DNA from: an uncultured Phycisphaera sp.
GTDB lineage: Bacteria > Planctomycetota > Phycisphaerae > Phycisphaerales > SM1A02
Length of the DNA: 8,949 nucleotides
NCBI GenBank assembly: GCA_937911845.1
Contig: CALDQF010000449.1
Span: 1 to 8,949, forward strand
Reading direction: 5' to 3'
Shown here piece by piece: positions 1-5,924 of this stretch. Position 1 is the first letter of the stretch. Each line of letters begins with the position of its first letter. The position numbers were made by a program, and so were the translations under genes. The notes beneath the pieces are model-generated. The model did not search any database. It saw only the letters and a program-made list of their open reading frames with translations, and was not told where the DNA came from.

Positions 1-1518
1 CACACCTTGTACGCACGCCCCGTTCGAACCCAGTTGCTGTCTGAAAGACACTTGGTGGTAAATAACCAAGGATTCACCTCGGGCTGTCGAAAACTTGAAT
101 TGGATGTTGGGGGCAATGCTTGGATGCGCTTGCCGATTGGTGGCCTGTTTGACCTCAGACTCGATGCCAAAGAAATCGGCCAGTCCCTGCTGAAATTGAC
201 TTATGGAAAAGTTGATCCCAGTTTGAACGAATCTCGTGCGCTGTTCGAGGATGGACTCCTTGTTCGCGGTGTCGGTCGGTTCCCGACCAACGGTCTGAGC
301 CCAGCGCACATCTCATGCGCACCGTGGTCAGAATCATGTGTTGTAGAGGGGGCGCTGCCATCTCAGCCTTCCAAGTTGCATCAACTGTTTGAAACTTCAT
401 CAGCCACAGACGCTCCGGAGCTTAACTCTGGTGGCGAAGCGGAATTTTTGGTCGACTGGAATGGCGGCGGTGACACTGTCCAGTTGACCGACGTCATTTT
501 TCACGGTATGAAAAGCCAAGGAGCATCCGAGGGGCTTTATTTTACTCCCCTCACCGATGTCAGCTGGGGCTACTACACGTATTCGAATCCAGAGCCCTGC
601 GCGGAACTGGGCTTGAAAAGTTTTTCTGACGAAGAACTGCAGAATTGGTTGGTTGAGACCTCAGTGAGGGATGACCAAGATCTCGTTTTCATGATGCATC
701 TCGACACCGAAAAAGCCGAGGTCGAGCAACATCAGATGATTTTGAATCAAATCTGGCACCGGGTTGACAGTGTCGTCGAGTCCTCTGGTTTGGGGCCGAA
801 CTGGTCTTTCTTGGTTGTGGTCCCTTTTCGGCACAATGTGAACAACACTGGTTTATCGGGAGAGGTTGATTCGTTTGAAGATTTGTGGGAGGCTGTTCAG
901 CTTTTGGCTGAACAGCACTCGAACGTCGCTGGAGTCTCTCTTTACCATTATTTTCAGGGGGTTCGATTTGACGGCGGCTATGACGCACGAAGATTCTTTA
1001 TTGAAAATTGCCAAGGCCAAGTGACTTGGAATCAAAACCAAGTCAATCTTGTCGACCTGCCCTTCCAGGCAGACCTTTTGGATGCACAAGAAATTCATAT
1101 GCGTGATGCCTACTCTGCTCGCTACATGGCAAATGCGTTGCTTCGAGCGCTGCGTGGCTGGAGCTTTCCTGGCGACCTGAATCACGATGGCATGCTCGAT
1201 TCCGCAGATATGCCCGTCCTCTTGGACCAATGGGGTGCCACCGGAGTCAACGAGGCCGACTTGGATGTCAACGGAGTTGTGGACAACTTGGACCTTGACC
1301 TGCTGACCCAGCAATTGGAATGTGCGGTTCCATATTTACCTCCACCACCACCTTTATCTCCAGACTTGGATGGTGATGGCGTTGTTGGTATCACTGACTT
1401 GCTTCTTTTGCTCTCCAACTGGGGATCCGATGATCCGTTCATCGACATTAACCGCGATGGTGTTGTCGACTGGTCCGATCAACTGATCCTCTTATCAAAC
1501 TGGACTTCTTCGCCGTAA
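1..1518 (+). CDS. Secreted protein with tandem dockerin-like C-terminus (5' partial)
   Basis: The frame is open from the first base, so the true start lies upstream; the first possible internal start is TTG at 7. About 500 residues are visible. Residues ~1-385 form a domain I do not recognise. It alternates hydrophobic strands and helices, and includes 'LVFMMHLDTEK', 'WSFLVVVPFRHN' and 'EIHMRDAYSARYMANAL'. The last is only loosely reminiscent of the final block of SGNH/GDSL hydrolases, so I make no enzymatic claim. Residues ~389-503 hold four calcium-loop-like motifs in two pairs (DLNHDG, DLDVNG, then DLDGDG, DINRDG) separated by a five-proline linker. Such dockerin type I-like tails are common on exported planctomycete proteins, which suggests the protein is secreted or surface-bound. 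Its end overlaps the convergent trmB by 24 bases. Coding is confident; function is unknown. Confidence 0.85.
   Translation, partial: HTLYARPVRTQLLSERHLVVNNQGFTSGCRKLELDVGGNAWMRLPIGGLFDLRLDAKEIGQSLLKLTYGKVDPSLNESRALFEDGLLVRGVGRFPTNGLSPAHISCAPWSESCVVEGALPSQPSKLHQLFETSSATDAPELNSGGEAEFLVDWNGGGDTVQLTDVIFHGMKSQGASEGLYFTPLTDVSWGYYTYSNPEPCAELGLKSFSDEELQNWLVETSVRDDQDLVFMMHLDTEKAEVEQHQMILNQIWHRVDSVVESSGLGPNWSFLVVVPFRHNVNNTGLSGEVDSFEDLWEAVQLLAEQHSNVAGVSLYHYFQGVRFDGGYDARRFFIENCQGQVTWNQNQVNLVDLPFQADLLDAQEIHMRDAYSARYMANALLRALRGWSFPGDLNHDGMLDSADMPVLLDQWGATGVNEADLDVNGVVDNLDLDLLTQQLECAVPYLPPPPPLSPDLDGDGVVGITDLLLLLSNWGSDDPFIDINRDGVVDWSDQLILLSNWTSSP
1171..1515 (+). repeat. Two dockerin/EF-hand-like units in tandem
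   Basis: Unit 1 (residues ~389-437) has loops DLNHDGMLD and DLDVNGVVD; unit 2 (residues ~453-503) has loops DLDGDGVVG and DINRDGVVD. Each loop carries the D-x-[ND]-x-[DN]-G spacing expected of calcium-binding EF loops, and each is followed by a hydrophobic helix (PVLLDQWG, LLLLLSNWG, LILLSNW). A proline linker (LPPPPPL) separates the units. Known dockerins have two such loops; here there are four, i.e. two whole units. Calcium binding and any cohesin partner are inferred from the family. Confidence 0.7.
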
Positions 1519-2163
1519 GGTCATCCCTCTGAAGTGGCGGCCCTCCGGAATGAACTTCCGCTCAAAGTTTGAGCCCACCAATTCACCTGGTTTGGCCGAC
1601 ACACACGGTTCGTAGGATTCGCGTTCGAAGAGCGGGCAGCGAGCCACGTGTTCTTCATACCACGCCCACAATTCGTCGTGATCGGTCACGATGCGAAGGG
1701 TGCCTCCGGGCTCGATCACCCGGTGGAACTCTTGCAGCGTGTCGTCCTGCACCACCCGCCGCCGGTGGTGGCGTGACTTTGGCCATGGATCGCTGAAATA
1801 CAGGTGAAAGGTATGGATGCTCTCGTTGACCACACGTTGCCGGATAAATTCCACAGCGTCAGCGTGCAACATCCGGACATTCTGCATTCCGCGTCGACGC
1901 GCGCGATCAGCGGCGTAGCGCCAAAAGGCCATCATCCATTCGATCCCAAGGAAATTGTGCTCTGGACGTTGCGGCGCTTCCTGGATTAGGAATGTGCCCT
2001 TTCCGGAGCCGATCTCCAGCTCAAAGGGACGTTCCGGATGTTCAAACCACCGTCGAGGATCGTCCTCAGGGCGGGGGGCCTCTCCGGCCGGAGGTAAAGC
2101 CTCGGCTTGGTATCCGTAGCCGGTGACGTCGAGTCGAGTTGCGCTGGGCAGGCTTCTGGTCAT
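1495..2163 (-). CDS. trmB: tRNA (guanine-N(7)-)-methyltransferase TrmB
   Basis: This is a cytoplasmic SAM-dependent enzyme that makes m7G46 in the variable loop of tRNA. The 222-residue product fits the family's usual 210-240. Visible motifs are the SAM-binding loop 'ELEIGSGKGTFL' (residues ~48-59), the acidic 'GIEW' strand end (73-76), the family hallmark 'YFSDPWPKSRHHRRR' (122-136) and 'LRIVTDHDELWAWY' (156-169). The C-terminal 'SNFERKF' (198-204) stands where most TrmB proteins have a 'T-x-YE-x-K' tRNA/guanine-binding motif. I chose ATG at 2163: the open frame continues upstream to 2508, but that stretch overlaps the small ORF on the other strand and has no family similarity. No Shine-Dalgarno precedes it, which is common in planctomycetes. 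The gene converges on the dockerin gene and diverges from the 48-residue membrane protein. Confidence 0.95.
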   Translation of the reverse strand: MTRSLPSATRLDVTGYGYQAEALPPAGEAPRPEDDPRRWFEHPERPFELEIGSGKGTFLIQEAPQRPEHNFLGIEWMMAFWRYAADRARRRGMQNVRMLHADAVEFIRQRVVNESIHTFHLYFSDPWPKSRHHRRRVVQDDTLQEFHRVIEPGGTLRIVTDHDELWAWYEEHVARCPLFERESYEPCVSAKPGELVGSNFERKFIPEGRHFRGMTLRRRSPV

Positions 2164-2233
2164 TGCAAATTTCAGTTTCGCTAGGATTGCACTGGATCGC
2201 AACCGCCGAGGCTCGCTGTGCTCGCGTGGCGAT

Positions 2234-2239
2234 GGAGGG
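2234..2239 (+). promoter_or_regulatory. Ribosome binding site for the 48-codon ORF
   Basis: GGAGGG lies 8 bases before the GTG at 2248. It is one of the few convincing Shine-Dalgarno sequences in the window, and it decides the start of the small ORF. It favours GTG 2248 over the adjacent GTG 2251 (11 bases) and over an in-frame GTG at 2218, which lies upstream of the site. Confidence 0.6.
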
Positions 2240-2247
2240 TCGTTGAA

Positions 2248-2394
2248 GTGGTGACACTGGGCATTGTTTTGGTTCTGGCGATTCTGGGTGCTCTGGTCTT
2301 GGCCGCCAGCGGGGGTGAATACGACCCTGATGTCATGGACCCCAATTCTCCTGATGCGCCAATGTATGAAGAAGAGTACTACTCCGAAGATTGA
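2248..2394 (+). CDS. Small single-pass membrane protein (48 aa)
   Basis: I do not recognise a family. The GTG-started 48-residue product has a hydrophobic N-terminal span of about 18-20 residues (TLGIVLVLAILGALVLAA, residues 3-20). It then has a short GG turn and an acidic, tyrosine-rich tail (EYDPDVMD, later MYEEEYYSED). That composition, with the span ending near residue 20, fits a small inner-membrane protein with a soluble acidic tail; an uncleaved signal anchor or a very short exported peptide is also possible. Support for a real gene comes from the GGAGGG ribosome site, the clean membrane segment, and the fit between trmB (84-base divergent spacer) and the zinc-finger gene, whose stop it overlaps by 16 bases. 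Function is unknown. Confidence 0.7.
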   Translation: MVTLGIVLVLAILGALVLAASGGEYDPDVMDPNSPDAPMYEEEYYSED

Positions 2395-2765
2395 GGCGGC
2401 AGGGTGGGCTTCTTCCAGTTGTTTTCTTGATCTTGGGAAAGGACGGCCGCCGCCATTCGGATCATTTTCCTTGAAATCACGGCGTCGGGGCCACTGCGTG
2501 AAGACCAACTCGGATCATCGCCTCGGTTCTGTGCGGCTCGGTCGGCCGTGGATTCTTGGCTCATGACGCAGAAGAATTCACCTCGGATCAGTTCCGGATC
2601 GTCGGTCTCAACCGCGATCCAGGCCATGCTGAGGCAGTTTCCGCAAAAATACGAACCTCAGTGGCTTTCGACAAATGGAATCTTGTCTGACCATAACCGG
2701 CGACAAAAGTCGCACCAGAAATCTTCGGGATTCATATCAAGAGGGTCAGCGCCAGGTCGATGCAT
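2379..2765 (-). pseudogene. ClpX-like zinc-finger protein interrupted by an in-frame TGA
   Basis: From ATG 2765 the frame runs 35 codons, meets TGA at 2660-2658, and then continues open in the same frame for 92 codons to a stop at 2379. The TGA falls inside one zinc finger. Cys18 and Cys21 (DFWCDFCRRLW) are before it, Cys41 and Cys44 (SYFCGNCLSMAW) after it, so a functional finger needs both sides. The spacing C-x2-C-x19-C-x2-C and the hydrophobic-CxxC-hydrophobic context resemble the ClpX N-terminal zinc-binding domain. A second finger-like unit follows (residues ~66-117), but its metal positions read C66-x2-S69 and S98-x2-M101. Options are a decayed pseudogene, a base error, or TGA read-through. 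An alternative start is ATG 2735; ATG 2627 could permit re-initiation after the stop. The full-length stop overlaps the convergent small ORF, as the intact pairs here do. Role unknown. Confidence 0.55.
2629..2661 (-). other. Stem-loop potential spanning the in-frame TGA
   Basis: On the minus strand CTGAGG (2661-2656, containing the TGA) is the exact reverse complement of CCTCAG (2634-2629). Between them UUC/GAA and GUA/UGC can add a shorter upper stem with one bulged G and a UUUU loop. A hairpin beginning at a UGA is the position of a bacterial SECIS element. However, the apical loop lacks the G usually found near its start, and the lower stem is only 6 bp. Chance is a fair explanation. Confidence 0.3.
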
Positions 2766-2809
2766 GGTGGACCATGGTACTTCCAGCGTGAATTCGCCAT
2801 GATGGTGGT

Positions 2810-4246
2810 ATGTCGAACCGATTGTCTCTTGGCGCTCGAACCCGCCTCTTGTTTTTAGGCAGCGCTTTTTTGGCTCTGGTGGCTGGTCTTTTGGTCCCCT
2901 GGGTTCGGACGGGAGACATTGTTCATGCGTATCAGTCCAAGGCGATTGATGAAGCTTTAGACCGGTACGAAAAGGGGCTGCCGCTTGGTCCGGCCGAGGT
3001 AATGCTTCTGCCAGCCGATGATCCCCAGTGGGATGCGATTCGACGGACGATGGTGATTCGCGAGCAAAAAGGGATGGGCGGCATCCGCACGGTACAAACC
3101 GATGAAGGTGAAGTTCGGGCACAGGTTTACGTAGTGCGCGAAGACCAGTTGTTGCGTATTGATATTCCCACAGCATTCGGTGACGCTTTGCTTTTGGAAT
3201 CCAGAGCGTGGTTTGTGGCCTCAGGTTTTTTAGTCTTTGTGTTGGTCTTCGTGGCATTTCATCGCACGCTTGACAAGTTGATTTTAGCGCCCATCACCGG
3301 CTTGTTGGCTTCGGCCAAATCACTCGAAGATGGCAAACCCGATACTCGCTTCTCTTGCCATTCGGGGGACGAGTTTGAATCCTTGGCCGAGATCCTCAAC
3401 CGGATCGTTGAACGTTCCGAGCGGGCTCGCGAAGATTTGCGCACGATGAACGAAGCGCTTGACTTGCGGGTTGATGAACTGCGTGACTTGAATGCAGGTC
3501 TCGATGAGGCCAATCGTTTGAAATCTGAATTTTTGGCCAACGTCAGTCACGAGCTTCGGACACCTTTGGGCATTGTCATCGGTCACGCCGATGCCATACA
3601 AAGTACGTTTGCTTCTGAACAACCAAGTGCATCGGTAGAGCGGAGCCTGAAGCACATCATTGAGTCCGGCCATGATTTGCGCCAGTTGATTGAGGAACTT
3701 CTCGTTTTGGCCAAAGTCGAAGCGGGCCGAATCGAACTTCACCCCGCGCCTCTCCAGCTCGCCGATTTGGCCACCGGACTCCAAAGAGCCTTCTCAACGT
3801 CACTTGCTTCAAAGGGTTTGGCCTTGCAGATTGATGTCTCGGCTTGCCCAACGGTGGAGTCGGATCACGCCAAGGTCAGGCAGGTGCTGTACAACTTTTT
3901 GGCCAACGCCATCAAGTACGCCCCCCAGAGCGGCACTCTCCATTTGGAGGCTCAATTGGTTGACAGCAGTTTGGTGGAAATCAGTGTGATCGATCACGGC
4001 CCCGGAGTTCCTGAGGACTTGCGCCAATTGATCTTTGAGAAATTCCGGCAGGGGGACTCAGGCCTGGCTCGAGATCATGGAGGGACGGGTCTAGGCCTGG
4101 CCATTGCTCGACAGTTTTCAGAGATCCTTCGAGGCTCGGTTCGTTGTGATGCCACCCCGGGGGGTGGGGCAACATTTGTGCTGCGTTTGCCTTTGGTGTG
4201 GCCGCGTGAGTCGGGTCGGCCCTTGTTGCCAGAAGCGGACGATTAG
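2810..4246 (+). CDS. Membrane sensor histidine kinase (HAMP-HisKA-HATPase_c)
   Basis: This is the sensor of a two-component system: it autophosphorylates on histidine and would pass phosphate to a response regulator. The 478 residues run as follows. A first membrane span lies at ~12-31, a periplasmic region at ~32-130 with no named sensor fold, and a second span at ~133-151. HAMP and coiled coil cover ~155-235. The HisKA H-box 'FLANVSHELRTP' (241-252) has phospho-acceptor His247. The ATPase carries the N-box 'YNFLANAIKY' (Asn366), G1 'DHGPGV' (395-400), F-box 'FEKF' (409-412) and G2 'GGTGLGL' (424-430). All catalytic boxes are intact. ATG 2810 starts just before the first span; no clear ribosome site is seen. 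No regulator is adjacent, so it is orphan within this window. Its TAG interlocks with the TAA of the convergent hypothetical gene. Confidence 0.93.
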   Translation: MSNRLSLGARTRLLFLGSAFLALVAGLLVPWVRTGDIVHAYQSKAIDEALDRYEKGLPLGPAEVMLLPADDPQWDAIRRTMVIREQKGMGGIRTVQTDEGEVRAQVYVVREDQLLRIDIPTAFGDALLLESRAWFVASGFLVFVLVFVAFHRTLDKLILAPITGLLASAKSLEDGKPDTRFSCHSGDEFESLAEILNRIVERSERAREDLRTMNEALDLRVDELRDLNAGLDEANRLKSEFLANVSHELRTPLGIVIGHADAIQSTFASEQPSASVERSLKHIIESGHDLRQLIEELLVLAKVEAGRIELHPAPLQLADLATGLQRAFSTSLASKGLALQIDVSACPTVESDHAKVRQVLYNFLANAIKYAPQSGTLHLEAQLVDSSLVEISVIDHGPGVPEDLRQLIFEKFRQGDSGLARDHGGTGLGLAIARQFSEILRGSVRCDATPGGGATFVLRLPLVWPRESGRPLLPEADD

Positions 4247-4521
4247 GGTCTTTCGCTCAGCCGCTTGGCCATCGCCTCGTCGGCGTCCCGTCGCACGCGA
4301 CCAAGCATGGCGCAATCCCATCGTTCCCTTCGCACATCGCTGTCGATGGCTTCCCGGAGGAGGCCATAGGCGGTGGCCGCGATGACCGACGGCGGAAGTT
4401 GCGCCGAAGAGCACCATCGGTCGTAATCCACATAGGCCAGATAGACCACCACGGCCTCTGGTCCAAACCAAGTCCAGCCGCGAGGGTCTTCTACTTCTCC
4501 AGTGAGTTGAGACGCGTCCAA
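4243..4521 (-). CDS. Hypothetical protein (92 aa) downstream of the glycosyltransferase
   Basis: I do not recognise a family. The frame following the glycosyltransferase encodes a globular-looking segment, including 'GWTWFGPEAVVVYLAYVDYDRW' in two adjoining pieces, then 'PPSVIAATAYGLLREAI' and a charged helical end (RRDADEAMAKRLSERP). I place the start at TTG 4521, with a purine-rich GGAAGG about 12 bases upstream. This overlaps the glycosyltransferase end by 31 bases and suggests translational coupling. No ATG gives a sensible start; an internal GTG within 'AVVVY' would give a shorter product, and the frame stays open upstream to an ATG at 4725 but only as antisense-like sequence inside the glycosyltransferase. 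The stop TAA interlocks with the kinase TAG, which supports a real gene end. Possibly soluble and cytoplasmic; function unknown. Confidence 0.5.
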   Translation of the reverse strand: MDASQLTGEVEDPRGWTWFGPEAVVVYLAYVDYDRWCSSAQLPPSVIAATAYGLLREAIDSDVRRERWDCAMLGRVRRDADEAMAKRLSERP

Positions 4522-5867
4522 AGTTGAATGGATCCTTCCTCGTTCCCGGAGAGTGTAAAAACAGGAGGCTCTCCAAGCCGTCCGTACAGTGTGTGGTTGA
4601 GTCGAAATCCCCGTTCCGTCAGGATATTTTTGGCGGCAACAGCGACATTGGGATACATCACCATCACCACTTCGGGGTTGGTGTGGTCCAAGTCGGCGTT
4701 CAGATCCCAGTTTGAAAGACCGCACAAACTAAAATTGACATCCCGCGCGCCGGCATACACACCAGCGACCTCCCCGCGGAGACCAACAATCAGTGGGGCT
4801 TGATCAGTGTGTTCTAAGGTCCAGATTATGGCTTCTCGAATGGGTTGTTTTTCGACCAGAATGACCAATCCCAATGGATACAACTGAAGCGAAAGCACGA
4901 GCAGCCGCCACGCGGGGGAGAGGTGGCCCAAAGAGTGGGCCAAAGCGACCACAACCGCAGGGAGGGCAAACAATCCAAAGCGGGTGTAGGCCCATGAGCC
5001 TGAGATCATGATCGTCAGCCAAAGAACAAGGAGTCCCACGATGGGTCCCAACAGGGCTCGCCGGACGTCTTGAGGACACCGGTACAAGCCGTGCGCCATG
5101 ACTGGGATCAGCAACCATCCGAAAGCCATTTGACCCCCGAAGACTCGAAGCAACCCGTACCCACCTTGCGGGGTCCCTGCGGCTTGGGTCAGTTGATCAC
5201 GAGTCAACCACAGCCCTTCGAGCACTGGCCAGAGGATGGGCAGGGCCAACACTGCGGCAAGGGAGGAACCCAGGAACAGCCGCCATGAGCGGTGGGTCAA
5301 GCCCATGATGGAATGCCCCACGGCAAGGAAGGCCGTGGTCAGATGGGTGCCGACACCGAGTGCCTGCACGAGGGCGTACTTCAGCAGGGTGCCCTTCTTG
5401 GTGCGGTTGCTGGTGTGCAGATGCTCAGCCAGCGGCAGACTGAAGGCCCCGGCCAGCATCATGAAGGCATATCCCCGGGCTTCGGTGGCATGATCCAGAA
5501 GCAATGGGTTGGTGAAAGCCAGCGCACTGGCCCACATACCAACCGCTGATCCTGAACGCTTCTCGGTCCATCGCCACAAGATGACGACTGTGGCGAGCCC
5601 AGCCAAGACCGATGGAAGGCGGAGGGCAAGTTCTCCCCCCAATCCCGAGAACCACTGGAAAGAAAGTCGAGAGGCAAAAGTCTGCAAGGGGTGGTTGGCG
5701 GGATCAAACCAGTGGGTCAAGCACCACCATGCAGCCCGACCTTCGGCTGGGGAGCCGTAGTCACGCCAAGCCGCGATTTCGTCATACCACAGACCCCGTG
5801 TCCCCAAGGTAAAGGCCACGACCGTCCAAAGTGCTCCCAGCAGCAGTATGAGCTTTCGTGAAATCAT
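4491..5867 (-). CDS. GT-C membrane glycosyltransferase, family 39 / PMT-ArnT-like
   Basis: This is probably an integral inner-membrane enzyme that moves a sugar from a polyprenyl-phosphate donor to a glycan, lipid or protein acceptor. The 458-residue product starts with a span (LILLLGALWTVVAFTL, 6-20) followed by 'LWYDE' (26-30), the acidic pair after the first helix that serves as catalytic site in GT-C enzymes. Then come 'NHP' (58-60), the position of the family's usual PPL-type motif, 'ELALRLPSVLAGLATVVILW' (79-98) and 'EARGYAF' (129-135), all typical of the family. Further hydrophobic segments lie at ~110-150, ~165-185, ~200-216, ~240-260, ~273-290, ~297-310 and ~320-338. The tail (~345-458) is soluble, a likely periplasmic domain. 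ATG 5867 directly precedes the first span. It diverges from the metallophosphoesterase across 57 bases. Donor and acceptor cannot be told. Confidence 0.85.
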   Translation of the reverse strand: MISRKLILLLGALWTVVAFTLGTRGLWYDEIAAWRDYGSPAEGRAAWWCLTHWFDPANHPLQTFASRLSFQWFSGLGGELALRLPSVLAGLATVVILWRWTEKRSGSAVGMWASALAFTNPLLLDHATEARGYAFMMLAGAFSLPLAEHLHTSNRTKKGTLLKYALVQALGVGTHLTTAFLAVGHSIMGLTHRSWRLFLGSSLAAVLALPILWPVLEGLWLTRDQLTQAAGTPQGGYGLLRVFGGQMAFGWLLIPVMAHGLYRCPQDVRRALLGPIVGLLVLWLTIMISGSWAYTRFGLFALPAVVVALAHSLGHLSPAWRLLVLSLQLYPLGLVILVEKQPIREAIIWTLEHTDQAPLIVGLRGEVAGVYAGARDVNFSLCGLSNWDLNADLDHTNPEVVMVMYPNVAVAAKNILTERGFRLNHTLYGRLGEPPVFTLSGNEEGSIQLWTRLNSLEK

Positions 5868-5924
5868 GAGGCCGGATGGTAACGCTCGAGAGCACTCAAA
5901 CGCCGCGCAGCGTACGCTTCAAAC

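Noticed and set aside
853..1314. Minus-strand ORF of 153 codons
   Set aside because: It is a shadow of the dockerin-bearing gene; the dockerin loops on the plus strand are unambiguous.
2164..2247. Divergent promoter pair between trmB and the small ORF
   Set aside because: TTGCAC and TTGCGA look like -35 boxes, but neither has a credible -10 at proper spacing.
2164..2508. Upstream extension of the trmB frame
   Set aside because: It has no TrmB similarity, overlaps the small membrane-protein ORF antisense, and the family length is already met from ATG 2163.
2766..3257. Minus-strand upstream extension of the zinc-finger frame
   Set aside because: It lies antisense to the histidine kinase, has no protein-like pattern, and better starts exist at 2765 or 2735.
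4243..4725. Full 160-codon version of the small hypothetical gene from ATG 4725
   Set aside because: The first ~68 codons lie in another frame within the glycosyltransferase and look non-coding; the TTG 4521 start is more economical.
5910..5917. GCGTACGC palindrome in the glycosyltransferase/phosphoesterase spacer as an operator
   Set aside because: It is a single 8-base palindrome in a GC-rich 57-base spacer, with no recognisable promoter elements or second copy.
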